64,000 nucleotides of DNA, from contig NZ_CAXUSG020000004.1 in NCBI RefSeq assembly GCF_964253915.1, forward strand, positions 186,001 to 250,000. The letters are read 5' to 3'. This DNA comes from Metarhizobium sp964253915 (lineage in GTDB: Bacteria > Pseudomonadota > Alphaproteobacteria > Rhizobiales > Rhizobiaceae). Of the stretch, positions 8,667 to 17,764 are shown piece by piece. The notes under the pieces are model-generated. The model did not search any database and had not been told where the DNA came from. It worked only from the letters and a program-made list of their open reading frames with translations. Both the position numbers and the translations under genes were made by a program. The first letter of the stretch is position 1. Each line of letters starts with the position of its first letter.

Positions 8667-8882
8667 TTATTTGCAGAGGCGCACCTTCTTCACCACCGGA
8701 TTGCCGTAGGCATCGTAGCTGCGCACCTTCTTGACCCAGCAGGTGGGTACCCGGCCATAACCATCCGAAACCTGCTGGTAGGAGGCGACCGAAGAACAGT
8801 CCTGGTAGGCAGCAAGGCTGGGCGAGATGGTGGCGAGAAGGGCGACAGCAGCAAGGGCAAAAGAGGGCAGAAGACGCGACAA
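8667..8882 (-). CDS. Small secreted Cys-containing protein, TTG start
   Basis: Starting at TTG (8882-8880), which has AAGGAG seven bases upstream, the product is 71 residues. It has a clean signal peptide (about 1-24, hydrophobic core FALAAVALLATI, cleavage near SLAA) and a mature part of about 47 residues with three cysteines and two similar VKKVR segments. An in-frame ATG at 8963 would put 27 Pro/Arg-rich residues in front of the signal peptide and is less likely. Family unknown; export to the periplasm is likely. Confidence 0.7.
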   Translation of the reverse strand: MSRLLPSFALAAVALLATISPSLAAYQDCSSVASYQQVSDGYGRVPTCWVKKVRSYDAYGNPVVKKVRLCK

Positions 8883-9011
8883 TGATGTTCTCCTTGCGCC
8901 GTATCGGATCGGCCGGCGCTGCTCAGGTGGAGCGGATGGGCCTGTCCCATCCGTTGAGAACATAATCTCACAGGTCTGCCGCCCGGTCTGTTCCGGCCGG
9001 AACAGGCGCCG

Positions 9012-9326
9012 TCACGCCATATGGAAGACGGTCTTCAGCGGCACGGCCACCGGCTCGTTGTCGGCCTTGGTTTCCATGATATCGGCCATATGTGCCCACC
9101 AGCGCTGCATCACGGCGTGCGAGGGCAGATCGGCCATACGGTGATCGTCGGTGCGCCAGAGCACGCCGAACAGCAGGCCATATTCCTCATCGAGATGGAT
9201 GGAATAGTCGGAAATGCCGGCTTCCTTCAGGAGGTCGACCAGCTCCGGCCAGATGGCGTCGTGGCGCGCCTTGTATTCCTCCGCCATGCCGGGATTGAGC
9301 CGCATGCGGAACGCGTATTTTTCCAT
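9012..9326 (-). CDS. rhaM: L-rhamnose mutarotase
   Basis: Interconverts alpha and beta anomers of L-rhamnose. It has 104 residues, the usual family length. The N-terminal EKYAFRMRLNPGMAEEYKARHD block with its catalytic histidine, IWPEL, and RWWAHMADIM match the family closely. The start at MEKYAF is set by GAGGA 8 bases upstream; an ATG five codons earlier is possible. No other rhamnose genes are near, so this is an orphan copy. It lies downstream of the Rieske oxygenase gene on the same strand. Confidence 0.92.
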   Translation of the reverse strand: MEKYAFRMRLNPGMAEEYKARHDAIWPELVDLLKEAGISDYSIHLDEEYGLLFGVLWRTDDHRMADLPSHAVMQRWWAHMADIMETKADNEPVAVPLKTVFHMA

Positions 9327-9353
9327 GGTGGATTTCCTCATTCGATGCGAATG

Positions 9354-9489
9354 CCCCTCATCTGCCTGCCGGCATCTTCTCCCCGTAAAACGGGAAGAAG
9401 AGACTTTGCCGCAACGCCTGTAACTCTCTCTAACGTCGGGCGGGGCAAGTCCCCTCTCCCGTTTACGGGGAGAGGGTTAGGGTGAGGGG
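9354..9489. repeat. Intergenic mosaic palindromic repeat (RIME-like)
   Basis: Begins CCCCTCATC and ends GGTGAGGGG, with inner hairpins formed by CTTCTCCCCGT/ACGGGAAGAAG and CCTCTCCCGT/ACGGGGAGAGG. The same terminal and core words recur near 10.8, 20.5 and 40.6 kb in this window. Confidence 0.7.
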
Positions 9490-9505
9490 CAAACACCAAC
9501 CCCCA

Positions 9506-10744
9506 TCAAGCCCGCGAAATCTCGTCGAGATACCAGTTGATATACCGCAACTCGTTCTGCTCCATCGGCGCGATCGGGCCGGGTTCGTAGAAATGCGAAC
9601 GGACGCCGCGGGATGTATGCTCGATGATCGCCTTGTCCTCGTCGGTGGTCACCGTCCAGAGCCAGGTCAGCTTGTCGAAATCATAGTCGACGCCGGCCTC
9701 GGCCTTTTCGTCCACCAGCCAGATCAGTTCCATCTCGCAGGCTTCGACGCCGCGCGGGATGAAGCGGTAGATCATGCCGTGGTCGGCGTAGCAGACGAGG
9801 AAGGAGGTGCCGCCGAGATGGATGGAGGTGACGCCGCCATCGAAATCGCTGAAACGACCCATCAGGGTCGAGAGCGGCGAACCATCCTTGCTGCCGGTCT
9901 TGACGCCGTCATACAGCGCATAGCGGAAGGCGTGGATCGCTTCCTTGTTGTTGTTGGAATTCTGCCAGTGGTCGCCGGAGCCGACGTCGATGCCGAGCGC
10001 GCAGGTGCGGGCTTCCATCTTGGCGTTCAGCTCCTCGATCATGTGCAGCGGCTGTTCCAGGGCGTGCGTCTCGGAATATTCCGGATGCGCCGGGCCGCAA
10101 TGGTAACACTCGACATAGTTCTCGACGGCGAGTTTCCAGTTGGCATCGACCGGGTAGGTCTGGCGATGGGCGACCTTGGCCTTGCCCCAGCCATACTGGC
10201 CGGCGGTGGCATGCAGCAGGTTTTCCACCTCGGAGAAATCCAGCGGCTCCTTGGCGAAGGAGATGAAGACCAGGCCTTCGACGACGCGTACATGCAGCTT
10301 CTTCAGCCCATGGTCCTCGCGCTTGAAATCCTTCGGCATCAGCCGGGCGGCCTTCAGCGCGCCGTCATTGCCGTAGGTCCAGGCGTGGTAGGGGCAGACG
10401 AAGGCCTTGGCATTGCCCTTCGGCTTGGTGCAGACCTCGGCGCCGCGGTGGCGGCAGAGGTTGAGCATGGCATGTACCGTGCCGTCCTTGGCGCGCGTCA
10501 GAATCACCGCTTCCGAGGCGAGCTTGAAGACCTCGAAATCTCCAGGATTGGGAATGATGCTTTCATGGGCGAGACAGTGCCAGTGGCGGAAGAATACCCG
10601 CTCCAGGTCACGCTCGTAGATCTCCGGATCCATGTAGAAGGGGCGGGTGAGCGCATATCCCGGACGATGGGCGGCGACCAGCTGGTCGATGCGGTCGAGG
10701 GGCTTTTCCTGGGTTTTGATTTCGGGCGCGAGCATGATGTTCAT
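9506..10744 (-). CDS. Rieske non-heme iron oxygenase, probable quaternary-amine (glycine-betaine-type) monooxygenase
   Basis: This 412-residue oxygenase alpha subunit has the Rieske ligands Cys97-Arg-His99 and Cys117-Pro-Tyr-His120. The mononuclear iron site begins with NYVECYHCGPAH (Glu212, His215, His220). The family includes ring-hydroxylating enzymes and betaine or stachydrine demethylases. The neighbours, two dimethylglycine/sarcosine dehydrogenase-type flavoproteins upstream on the same strand, favour oxidative N-demethylation of a betaine. No ferredoxin reductase gene is adjacent, so electrons must come from elsewhere. A repeat-rich 230-bp spacer separates it from the flavoprotein gene. 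Substrate is inferred. Confidence 0.82.
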   Translation of the reverse strand: MNIMLAPEIKTQEKPLDRIDQLVAAHRPGYALTRPFYMDPEIYERDLERVFFRHWHCLAHESIIPNPGDFEVFKLASEAVILTRAKDGTVHAMLNLCRHRGAEVCTKPKGNAKAFVCPYHAWTYGNDGALKAARLMPKDFKREDHGLKKLHVRVVEGLVFISFAKEPLDFSEVENLLHATAGQYGWGKAKVAHRQTYPVDANWKLAVENYVECYHCGPAHPEYSETHALEQPLHMIEELNAKMEARTCALGIDVGSGDHWQNSNNNKEAIHAFRYALYDGVKTGSKDGSPLSTLMGRFSDFDGGVTSIHLGGTSFLVCYADHGMIYRFIPRGVEACEMELIWLVDEKAEAGVDYDFDKLTWLWTVTTDEDKAIIEHTSRGVRSHFYEPGPIAPMEQNELRYINWYLDEISRA

Positions 10745-10812
10745 CTCCTTGAAGACAAACCGGAAAATCCGCGTTCCGGCGCGCGTATGGTGTCTGTTGC
10801 GGGAGCCTCTTG

Positions 10813-10974
10813 CTCCCTCTTCTCCCCAGCGGGGAGAAGGTGGCCCGAAGGGTCGGATGAGGGGGGGCGGTTCGGCATATTCCGCCCTTCGCTTGCGCTC
10901 GGGCGTTCGCGGCTTTCGCCGCTCACCCCCTCATCTGCCCTGACGGGCATCTTCTCCCCGCTGGGGAGAAGAGG
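10813..10974. repeat. Inverted pair of mosaic repeat modules (RIME-like)
   Basis: Two modules of about 47 bp (about 10816-10865 and 10926-10974) are inverted copies of each other. Each contains CTTCTCCCC...GGGGAGAAG and one edge of CCCCCTCATC or GATGAGGGGG. They fill the spacer between the Rieske and flavoprotein genes and could fold into a long hairpin in the transcript. Confidence 0.75.
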
Positions 10975-13422
10975 TTACATCCGCACCCGTTCCGCCTTCG
11001 GATCGTACATTGGCGCCAGCGAGGCCTCGGCCTTCACCCGCGTTCCGGCGATCTCGATCTCGTAGGCCGAACCCAGCACGTCCGCCTCGCCTTCGCCCTT
11101 GCACGGCACATAGCCGAGGCCGATGGCGCCGCCGAGGTGGTGGCCGTAATTGCCCGAGGTGATGATCGAGACGATCTTGCCGTCGCGCACCAGCGCCTCG
11201 TTGTGGAAGAGCAGCGGCTGCGGATCGGTGAGCTTGAACTGCACCAGCCGGCGGTCGAGCCCGGCCTCCTTCTTGCGCAGCACCGCATCGCGGCCGATGA
11301 AATCACCCTTGCCGGTTCTGACGGCAAAACCGAGGCCGGCTTCGAGGACATGGTCCTCGTCGGTGATATCGTGGCCGAAATGGCGGAAGGCCTTTTCGAT
11401 GCGGCACGAATCGAGCGTGTGGATACCGCAGAGTTTCAGGCCGAGATCGCGGCCGGCATCCTCCAGCGTTTCGAACACATGCGCCGTCTGGTCGGAGGAG
11501 ACGTAAAGCTCCCAGCCGAGTTCGCCGACATAGGTGACGCGATGGGCCCGGGCGAGACCCATGCCGATCTCGATCTCGCGCGCCGAACCGAAGGGATGGG
11601 CAGTGTTGGAAAAATCGTTCGGGCTGACCTTCTGCATCAATTCGCGGGCTTTCGGCCCCATGATGCACAGCACGGATTCCGCCGCCGTCACATCCGTGAT
11701 GACGACGAATTCTTCCGGCGCAAGGTTGCGGCGCAGCCAGGAGAGGTCGCGCTGCAGCGTCGCGCCGGGCACGACGAGGAGATAAGCGGTTTCGGAAAGG
11801 CGGGTCACCGTCAGGTCGCATTCGATGCCGCCGCGATGGTTAAGCATCTGGGTGTAGACGATCTTGCCCGGCTCGACGTCCATCTGGTTGGCGCAAAGCC
11901 GCTGCAGGAAGGCCAGCGCATCGCGGCCCTCCACGCGGATCTTGCCAAAGGAGGTCATGTCGATGAAGCCGACGCCATTGCGGATCGCCAGGTGCTCGGC
12001 CTTCTGGTTCTCGAACCAGTTCTGCCGCTGCCAGCTATAGCGGTATTCCTGCTCCTGCCCCGGATTGGCATACCAGTTGGCACGCTCCCATCCGGCGACT
12101 TCGCCGAAGACGGCGCCGCGGGCTTTCAGATGTTCATGCAGCGGCGTGCGGCGCACGCCGCGGGCTGTCGCCATCTGGCGATAGGGGAAATGGTCGGCGT
12201 AGAGCAGGCCGAGCGTTTCCGTCACGCGCTCCTTCAGGTAGGTGCGGTTCTTCTGGAAGGGCTGGGCGCGGCGGATATCCACTTCCCAGAGGTCGAAGGG
12301 CGGCTCGCCGTCGTTCATCCACTGCGCCAGCGCCATGCCGGCGCCGCCCGATGAAACGATGCCGATGGAATTGTAGCCGGCGGCAACCCAGTATCCCTTC
12401 AGTTCCGGCGCTTCGCCGAGATAATAGCGGTCGTCGGGGGTAAAGCTTTCCGGGCCGTTGAAGAAGGTGTGGATGCCGGCGGTTTCCAGTATCGGCATGC
12501 GGTTGATGGCGTTTTCGAGGATCGGCTGGAAGTGGTCGAAATCTTCCGGCAGCTGATCGAAGCAGAAATCTTCCGAGATGCCGTCCATGCCCCAGGGCTT
12601 GGCTTTCAGCTCGAAGGCGCCGATCAGCATCTTGCCGGCGTCCTCCTTGTAATAGGTGCATTCGTCCGGCACGCGCAGCACCGGCAGCTGCTTCAGGCCT
12701 GATATCGGTTCGGTGACGATATAGAAATGCTCGCAGGCATGCAGCGGCACGGTGACGCCCGAGAGGTTGCCGAGTTCGCGGCCCCACATGCCGGCGGCGT
12801 TGACGACGTTTTCGGTTTCGATCGTGTAGGTTTCGCCGTTCTGCTCGCAGGTGACGCCGGTCACCCGGCCATCCTTCTTGAGTACGGCCGTCACCTTGAC
12901 GTTCTCGATAACAGTCGCGCCGTTCTGCCGCGCGCCTTTTGCCAAGGCCATGGCGATGTTGGCGGGGTCGCACTGGCCGTCGAGCGGCAGGTGCACCGCC
13001 GCCTTGACGTCCGCCGTGTTGAGGTGCGGATACAGCCCCTTCACTTCATCGACGGTGATCTCACGCACGTCGACGCCGAAGGCGCGGGCAAGCGAAGCCT
13101 GACGATAAATCTCTTCCTTGCGTTCTTCCGTCAGCGCCACGGTCATCGAACCGCATTGGCGCATGCCGGTGCCGATGCCGGTTTCGGCTTCCAGCTTGAC
13201 GTAGAGGTCAGCGGAATATTTCGCCAGCCGCGTCATGTTCTGCGAGGCGCGCAGCTGGCCGATCAGGCCGGCGGCATGCCATGTGGTGCCTGACGTCAGC
13301 TGCTTGCGCTCCAGCAGCACCACGTCCGTCCAGCCGAGCTTGGCCAGGTGATAGGCGACGGAACAGCCCGATACGCCACCGCCGATGATAACGGCTCTCG
13401 CCTTGTTGGGGATCGCCTTCAT
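10975..13422 (-). CDS. FAD-dependent dimethylglycine/sarcosine dehydrogenase-type protein with GcvT domain (copy 2)
   Basis: This 815-residue two-domain enzyme has an N-terminal DAO-type FAD domain (about 1-390, VIIGGGVSG dinucleotide motif) and a C-terminal folate-binding GcvT-like domain (about 430-800). The TSGTTWHAAG motif puts His49 where mitochondrial dimethylglycine and sarcosine dehydrogenases attach FAD covalently. The flanking residues look more like sarcosine dehydrogenase. It should demethylate an N-methylated glycine and pass the C1 unit to tetrahydrofolate. It lies 2 bp downstream of an equally long paralogue, so the two are co-transcribed. Confidence 0.85.
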   Translation of the reverse strand: MKAIPNKARAVIIGGGVSGCSVAYHLAKLGWTDVVLLERKQLTSGTTWHAAGLIGQLRASQNMTRLAKYSADLYVKLEAETGIGTGMRQCGSMTVALTEERKEEIYRQASLARAFGVDVREITVDEVKGLYPHLNTADVKAAVHLPLDGQCDPANIAMALAKGARQNGATVIENVKVTAVLKKDGRVTGVTCEQNGETYTIETENVVNAAGMWGRELGNLSGVTVPLHACEHFYIVTEPISGLKQLPVLRVPDECTYYKEDAGKMLIGAFELKAKPWGMDGISEDFCFDQLPEDFDHFQPILENAINRMPILETAGIHTFFNGPESFTPDDRYYLGEAPELKGYWVAAGYNSIGIVSSGGAGMALAQWMNDGEPPFDLWEVDIRRAQPFQKNRTYLKERVTETLGLLYADHFPYRQMATARGVRRTPLHEHLKARGAVFGEVAGWERANWYANPGQEQEYRYSWQRQNWFENQKAEHLAIRNGVGFIDMTSFGKIRVEGRDALAFLQRLCANQMDVEPGKIVYTQMLNHRGGIECDLTVTRLSETAYLLVVPGATLQRDLSWLRRNLAPEEFVVITDVTAAESVLCIMGPKARELMQKVSPNDFSNTAHPFGSAREIEIGMGLARAHRVTYVGELGWELYVSSDQTAHVFETLEDAGRDLGLKLCGIHTLDSCRIEKAFRHFGHDITDEDHVLEAGLGFAVRTGKGDFIGRDAVLRKKEAGLDRRLVQFKLTDPQPLLFHNEALVRDGKIVSIITSGNYGHHLGGAIGLGYVPCKGEGEADVLGSAYEIEIAGTRVKAEASLAPMYDPKAERVRM

Positions 13423-13424
13423 CT

Positions 13425-15872
13425 TTACGCCCTCAGCCTTTCATTTTTCGGATCCCACAGTGGCTGGTCTTCCTGCACCACCGCCGCCCGGCGTTCGCCG
13501 TAGATTTCCACGTCCACTTGTGTGCCCGGCACGGCCAGATCGGCGCGCAGCATGCCAAGCGCCACCGATTTGCCGATTCGGAAACCCCAGTTGCCCGAGG
13601 TCGTCTCGCCGACCACCTGTCCGTCATGCCAGAGCGTCGACATGTAGGGCGCATCGCAATCGCCGGCATCGACGGTGAGCGTCACGAAACGTTTCGTCAC
13701 ACCCTGCTGCTTTTCCCGCTCCAGCGCCGCCTTGCCCTTGAAGTCGGGCTTGGCCCAGTCGACGAAACGCTCCAGCCCGCCCTGCAGCACGGTGTAATCG
13801 GTGGAAAGATCGCCCTTCCAGGCGCGATACCCCTTTTCGATGCGCAGGCTGTCGAGCGCCTCCATGCCGAAGGGTTTCAGGCCGTGCTTCTGGCCGGCGG
13901 CCCAGACGGCGTCGAAAATCGCGGGTGTATCCTCGACCTTCGAATGGATTTCCCAGCCGAGTTCGCCGGCAAAGGAGACACGCACCAGCTGGCACCAGCG
14001 GCCGGCGATCTGCGCCGATTGATGCGTCAGCCAGCCCTTGGACAGATCCGCGTCGGTGACCTCGGCGAAGATATCGCGGGCCTTCGGGCCGGAGAGGATC
14101 TGGCAAGAGAAACCGGTGGGGACGTCGTCGATGGTGAACTTTGCGCCAACGGGAATGTGCTTCTTCAGCCATTCGAGATCGTGCCACTGGGCGGTGGCGG
14201 CGGTGATCAGGAAGAAGAAATCCTCGTCCAGCATCATGACCGACATTTCGGTGACGATGCGGCCCTTGTCGTCGGCGAAATAGGCGAGGCCGATGCGGCC
14301 GGGTTTCGGCACCTTGCCTGTTATCAGCGACGACAGCCATTCCGTGGCGCCTTCGCCCTTGACGCGGTAGCGCGAAAAGCCGGGCAGGTCGAGAATGCCG
14401 GCGGCATCGCGCACGGCCAGACATTCCTCCTCGATGCGCGGCGACCACGGCCCCTGGCGATCCCAGGTCTGCGTTGCCTCTTCGGAAGTGTCGTCGCCGG
14501 GCTTGGCGTACCACATGGCGCGCTCCCAGCCGTTATAGGGCTTGAACTGGGCGCCGAGGGCGGCGATGCGGTCGTGGATCGGCGACAGTTTCTTGCCGCG
14601 GCCGGCCGGCCAGTAATGTTTCGGGAAATGCATCGCATATTCATGGCCGTAGATTTCCATGCCCTTGGCGATGCAATAGTCCTGGTCTGTATAGTCGGTG
14701 TAGCGGCGCGGATCGCAGGACCACATGTCCCACTCCGTCTGGCCTTGCGTCACCCATTCGGCGAGTACCTTGCCGGCGCCGCCGGCCTGACAGATGCCGA
14801 AGGTGAAGACGCAGGCCTCGAAGGCATTCGGCACGCCGGGCATCGGGCCGATCAGCGGGTTGCCGTCGGGTGCGTAGGGGATCGGGCCGTTGATCATCTT
14901 CGACAGGCCGGCGGTGCCGAGGATCGGCACCCGCTCGATGGCGTCGTTGAGATACCATTCCAGCCGCTCCAGGTCGTCCGGGAAGAGCTGGAAGGAAAAA
15001 TCCTCCGGCATCGGATCGTCCGGGGTGATCCAGTGCGCCTTGCAGTTCTTTTCGTACGGGCCGAGGTTCATGCCCGTCTTTTCCTGGCGCAAATAATAAG
15101 AGCTATCGACGTCGCGCAGCAGCGGCAGCTTGTGGCCGACTTCCCTGGTCCAGGCGGCGAGTTCGGGGATCTCCTCGAACAGCATGTATTGATGGCTCAT
15201 CACCATCATCGGCACGTCACGGCCGAACATTTTTCCGACCTCGCGGGCATAATAGCCGGCGGCGTTGACGACATATTCGCAGCGGATGTCACCCTTCGGC
15301 GTGGAGATGACCCACTCGTCGTTTTCCCGGCGGGCGCCGGTGACGGGACAGAAGCGAATGACTTTCGCGCCCATGTCGCGCGCGCCCTTGGCCAGCGCCT
15401 GGGTCAGCTGCGCCGGGTCGATATCGCCGTCATAGGGGTCGTAGAGGGCGCCGGTCAGGTCGTGGGTTTCGAGGAAAGGATAGCGGCTCTTGATCTCGTC
15501 GGGGGTGAGGATGTCGAGATCCATGCCCTGGTAGCGGCCCATGCCGACGACACGCTTGAACTCCTGCAGTCGCTCTTTCGAATGGGCGAGGCGGATCGAG
15601 CCGGTGACGTGGTAGTTCATGGGATAATCGACCAGCGCGCCGAGATCGCGGTAAAGCGAGGCCGAATAGCGCTGCATGTTCATGATCGACCAGGAGGACG
15701 AAAAGGTCGGCACGTTGCCGGCGGCATGCCAGGTGGAGCCGGCCGTCAGCTCGTTCTTTTCCAGCAGCACGCAATCCGTCCAGCCGGCCTTGGCCAGATG
15801 ATAGAGCGCCGATGCGCCGACGGCGCCGCCGCCGATGATCACGACACGGGTGGTTGATGGCAATTCCGACAT
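13425..15872 (-). CDS. FAD-dependent dimethylglycine dehydrogenase-type protein with GcvT domain (copy 1)
   Basis: An 815-residue paralogue of the following gene, with the same layout: VIIGGGAVGA FAD motif, TAGSTWHAAG with His49 at the identical position, and a GcvT-like C-terminal domain. The TAGSTWHAAG block matches mammalian dimethylglycine dehydrogenase especially well. It probably starts the operon and is divergent from a LysR gene. Which of the two copies acts on dimethylglycine and which on sarcosine is not decided by the sequence. A TTCGGAATT-rich or strong ribosome site is not evident before the ATG; GAGGGAACG lies 5 bases upstream. Confidence 0.86.
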   Translation of the reverse strand: MSELPSTTRVVIIGGGAVGASALYHLAKAGWTDCVLLEKNELTAGSTWHAAGNVPTFSSSWSIMNMQRYSASLYRDLGALVDYPMNYHVTGSIRLAHSKERLQEFKRVVGMGRYQGMDLDILTPDEIKSRYPFLETHDLTGALYDPYDGDIDPAQLTQALAKGARDMGAKVIRFCPVTGARRENDEWVISTPKGDIRCEYVVNAAGYYAREVGKMFGRDVPMMVMSHQYMLFEEIPELAAWTREVGHKLPLLRDVDSSYYLRQEKTGMNLGPYEKNCKAHWITPDDPMPEDFSFQLFPDDLERLEWYLNDAIERVPILGTAGLSKMINGPIPYAPDGNPLIGPMPGVPNAFEACVFTFGICQAGGAGKVLAEWVTQGQTEWDMWSCDPRRYTDYTDQDYCIAKGMEIYGHEYAMHFPKHYWPAGRGKKLSPIHDRIAALGAQFKPYNGWERAMWYAKPGDDTSEEATQTWDRQGPWSPRIEEECLAVRDAAGILDLPGFSRYRVKGEGATEWLSSLITGKVPKPGRIGLAYFADDKGRIVTEMSVMMLDEDFFFLITAATAQWHDLEWLKKHIPVGAKFTIDDVPTGFSCQILSGPKARDIFAEVTDADLSKGWLTHQSAQIAGRWCQLVRVSFAGELGWEIHSKVEDTPAIFDAVWAAGQKHGLKPFGMEALDSLRIEKGYRAWKGDLSTDYTVLQGGLERFVDWAKPDFKGKAALEREKQQGVTKRFVTLTVDAGDCDAPYMSTLWHDGQVVGETTSGNWGFRIGKSVALGMLRADLAVPGTQVDVEIYGERRAAVVQEDQPLWDPKNERLRA

Positions 15873-15949
15873 GCAGCGTTCCCTCGTTTTGGCTTCAAGT
15901 CTTGGCGGGGAAATTGACGCTCATCAAGCGGCGGGATTTTGTTTTATTG

Positions 15950-15964
15950 ATCGAAAATTTCGAT
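15950..15964. promoter_or_regulatory. Palindrome ATCGAAA-A-TTTCGAT, probable LysR site
   Basis: A perfect 7-bp inverted repeat around one central base lies in the 138-bp spacer between the flavoprotein operon and the divergent LysR gene. A near-identical palindrome is found at 19156-19170 beside the ydc operon. Confidence 0.65.
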
Positions 15965-16010
15965 TAGATTTGGGAGGACTGGGTGGGCCTCACGGAAATA
16001 CGCGTCAAAA

Positions 16011-16877
16011 ATGCAGATCGAACTCATCGAAACCTTCCTCGACCTGATGGAAACCCGCAGCTTCAACCGCACCGCCGAGCGGATGAACCTGACGCAATCG
16101 ACCGTTTCCCACCGCATCAAGGCGCTGGAGGCGTCCTTCGACCGCAAGCTCTTCACCCGCAACAAGGGCGGCACGGTGCCGACGGCCTCCGGCCTGCGTT
16201 TCCTCGATCACGCCAAGGCATTGCAGCGCCAGTGGCACGAGGCGACACGGGCGGTGGAAAGCGCCGGCGCCTACGAGCGCTCCATGCGCATCGGCGTGCA
16301 GCACGACGTCGCCGAAAGCCTGGCCGGGCGGTGGATGCAGACGATCCGCCAGGACCTGCAGGCGACGTCCATCTACATGGAGGCCGATTATTCCATCCAG
16401 ATGAACCGCGACCTCGCCGCCGGCGACCTCGATCTCGCTGTCCTCTACACGCCGCATTACCTGCCTGATCTCAACTATGAACGTATCGGCGAGATGACCT
16501 ACCTGCTGGTTGCCACAGACGCGGAGAGCGTGGCCGAACTGAAGGCCGAGACCTATATCCAGGCGGTCTACTCGCCGGCCTTCGACCGGGCGCACCGGTT
16601 GGCTCTGCCGCATCTTTCGGCGGCGCCGCTCGCCTCCGGCCAGAACGCCGCGATCACCGGCCTGCTGCGCACGCTCGGCGGCGCGGCCTATGTGACCGCC
16701 GGAACGGCCTCCGCCCTGGTTGCCGAAAAGGTGGCGCGACCGATCGCGGATGCGCCGCCGATCGCCCAGACGGTTTATGCCGCAACCAGCGTCCGCACCC
16801 GCCACGCCCACCAACACCGCCGTATCATCGGCGTGATGGCGGAGCTTTTGGAGCGCGATGCTTTTCCCGCGAAATGA
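16011..16877 (+). CDS. LysR family transcriptional regulator (amine-demethylation cluster)
   Basis: This 288-residue regulator has an N-terminal winged HTH (about 1-60, SFNRTAERMNLTQSTVSHRIKALE) and a LysR effector domain (about 90-285). It is divergent from the 815-residue flavoprotein operon, the classic position for a LysR activator, with a palindrome between the two. The inducer is probably a methylated amine, by context only. Its 3' end is 6 bp from the convergent rhodanese gene. Confidence 0.9.
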   Translation: MQIELIETFLDLMETRSFNRTAERMNLTQSTVSHRIKALEASFDRKLFTRNKGGTVPTASGLRFLDHAKALQRQWHEATRAVESAGAYERSMRIGVQHDVAESLAGRWMQTIRQDLQATSIYMEADYSIQMNRDLAAGDLDLAVLYTPHYLPDLNYERIGEMTYLLVATDAESVAELKAETYIQAVYSPAFDRAHRLALPHLSAAPLASGQNAAITGLLRTLGGAAYVTAGTASALVAEKVARPIADAPPIAQTVYAATSVRTRHAHQHRRIIGVMAELLERDAFPAK

Positions 16878-16883
16878 CCAGTA

Positions 16884-17441
16884 TCACGCCGCTCGCGGCG
16901 AGGGGCGGCGCGGGATATTCCACGGCATGCGCTGCAACAGCAGGGCGAGCCCACACCAGCCGCTGAGCCCGGCGATCGCCAGCATCGTGCCGGCAAGCCC
17001 GGCGACGGCGAAACCGGCGGGATATCCCGCAAAACCCGCGAGGGTGGCGAGAAGCACCAGCGTCCCGACGACGATCTGCACCTGGCGGAAGATCGAGATG
17101 CCGGTCGAAGCCGTGGGCGCCGCGCCAGCGACGGGCAGGCCCGCCCCCTTCCACGCCTCGATGCCGCCGGCAAGATTGTAGACCGGCCGGTTGCCACGCT
17201 CGGCCGATGCGATGTCGCAGGCCGCAGCACCCCGGCCGCCTTTCTGACATTGAAAGATGATCGGCCTGTCGTCCGGCAGCCCACCGAGCAGGCCCGCAAC
17301 GGAGGCGAGCGGCATCGACATCGCCAGCGCTATATGTTCGGCCCGGAACTCGTCCGGCTCCCGCACGTCGATCAGCACGGCCTTGCCGGCCCTTAGCCAT
17401 TCGGCCGCAGTTTCGGGCGTTATCGTTTCAATGGCGGGCAT
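16884..17441 (-). CDS. Rhodanese-domain protein with DUF2892 membrane tail (YgaP-like)
   Basis: This 185-residue protein joins a rhodanese domain (about 1-110, active-site Cys65 in FQCQKGGRG) to a hydrophobic DUF2892-type hairpin (about 118-165). E. coli YgaP has the same fusion and is a membrane sulfurtransferase. Here it follows an ArsR gene of the BigR type with a 1-base stop/start overlap (TGATG), so the two are translationally coupled. A role in sulfide or persulfide handling is inferred from this context. Confidence 0.88.
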   Translation of the reverse strand: MPAIETITPETAAEWLRAGKAVLIDVREPDEFRAEHIALAMSMPLASVAGLLGGLPDDRPIIFQCQKGGRGAAACDIASAERGNRPVYNLAGGIEAWKGAGLPVAGAAPTASTGISIFRQVQIVVGTLVLLATLAGFAGYPAGFAVAGLAGTMLAIAGLSGWCGLALLLQRMPWNIPRRPSPRAA

Positions 17442-17758
17442 CAGCTTTGATCCTTTGCGCAGAAGTGGCGATAAAGCACGGCCATGATTTCCATCACGGC
17501 CGGATGGGCGATGAAATAATAGAGCGTGCGGTGATCGCGGCGGTAGTCGACCAGCCCCTCGGTTTTAAGCTTGGCGAGGTGCTGGGACATCGAGGTCTGG
17601 GCAAGGCCGGTCGCTTCGATCAGCTCGCCGACGCTCGCTTCGCCCTCCGACAATTTGCACAGGATCATCAGGCGGTGACCGCTGGCGAGCCCCTTGAGGA
17701 AGGCCGACACGTCATCCGCCTTGTCAGCCATGTCCGTGAGGTCGGCCGGAAAATTCAT
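17441..17758 (-). CDS. ArsR family regulator, BigR/SqrR-like thiol sensor
   Basis: This 105-residue winged-helix repressor has a recognition helix in GLAQTSMSQHLAKLKTEGLVDYRR. Cys34 and Cys100 match the two cysteines that BigR/SqrR-type sensors use to form a disulfide or polysulfide bridge; the metal-binding motif of ArsR/SmtB is not seen. The start at MNFPADL is set by AAAGGAG 5 bases upstream rather than the ATG seven codons earlier. It is divergent from an AhpD-like gene across an AT-rich spacer with a perfect inverted repeat. Confidence 0.88.
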   Translation of the reverse strand: MNFPADLTDMADKADDVSAFLKGLASGHRLMILCKLSEGEASVGELIEATGLAQTSMSQHLAKLKTEGLVDYRRDHRTLYYFIAHPAVMEIMAVLYRHFCAKDQS

Positions 17759-17764
17759 GCCCGC

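Noticed and set aside
9482..11065. A 527-codon plus-strand open frame across the Rieske gene and a repeat
   Set aside because: It is the complement of the Rieske oxygenase and runs through palindromic repeats; no domain or ribosome site supports it.
13518..15857. A 779-codon open frame antisense to flavoprotein copy 1
   Set aside because: It lies wholly opposite a clearly conserved gene; long antisense frames are common in GC-rich DNA, and it has no recognisable domain.
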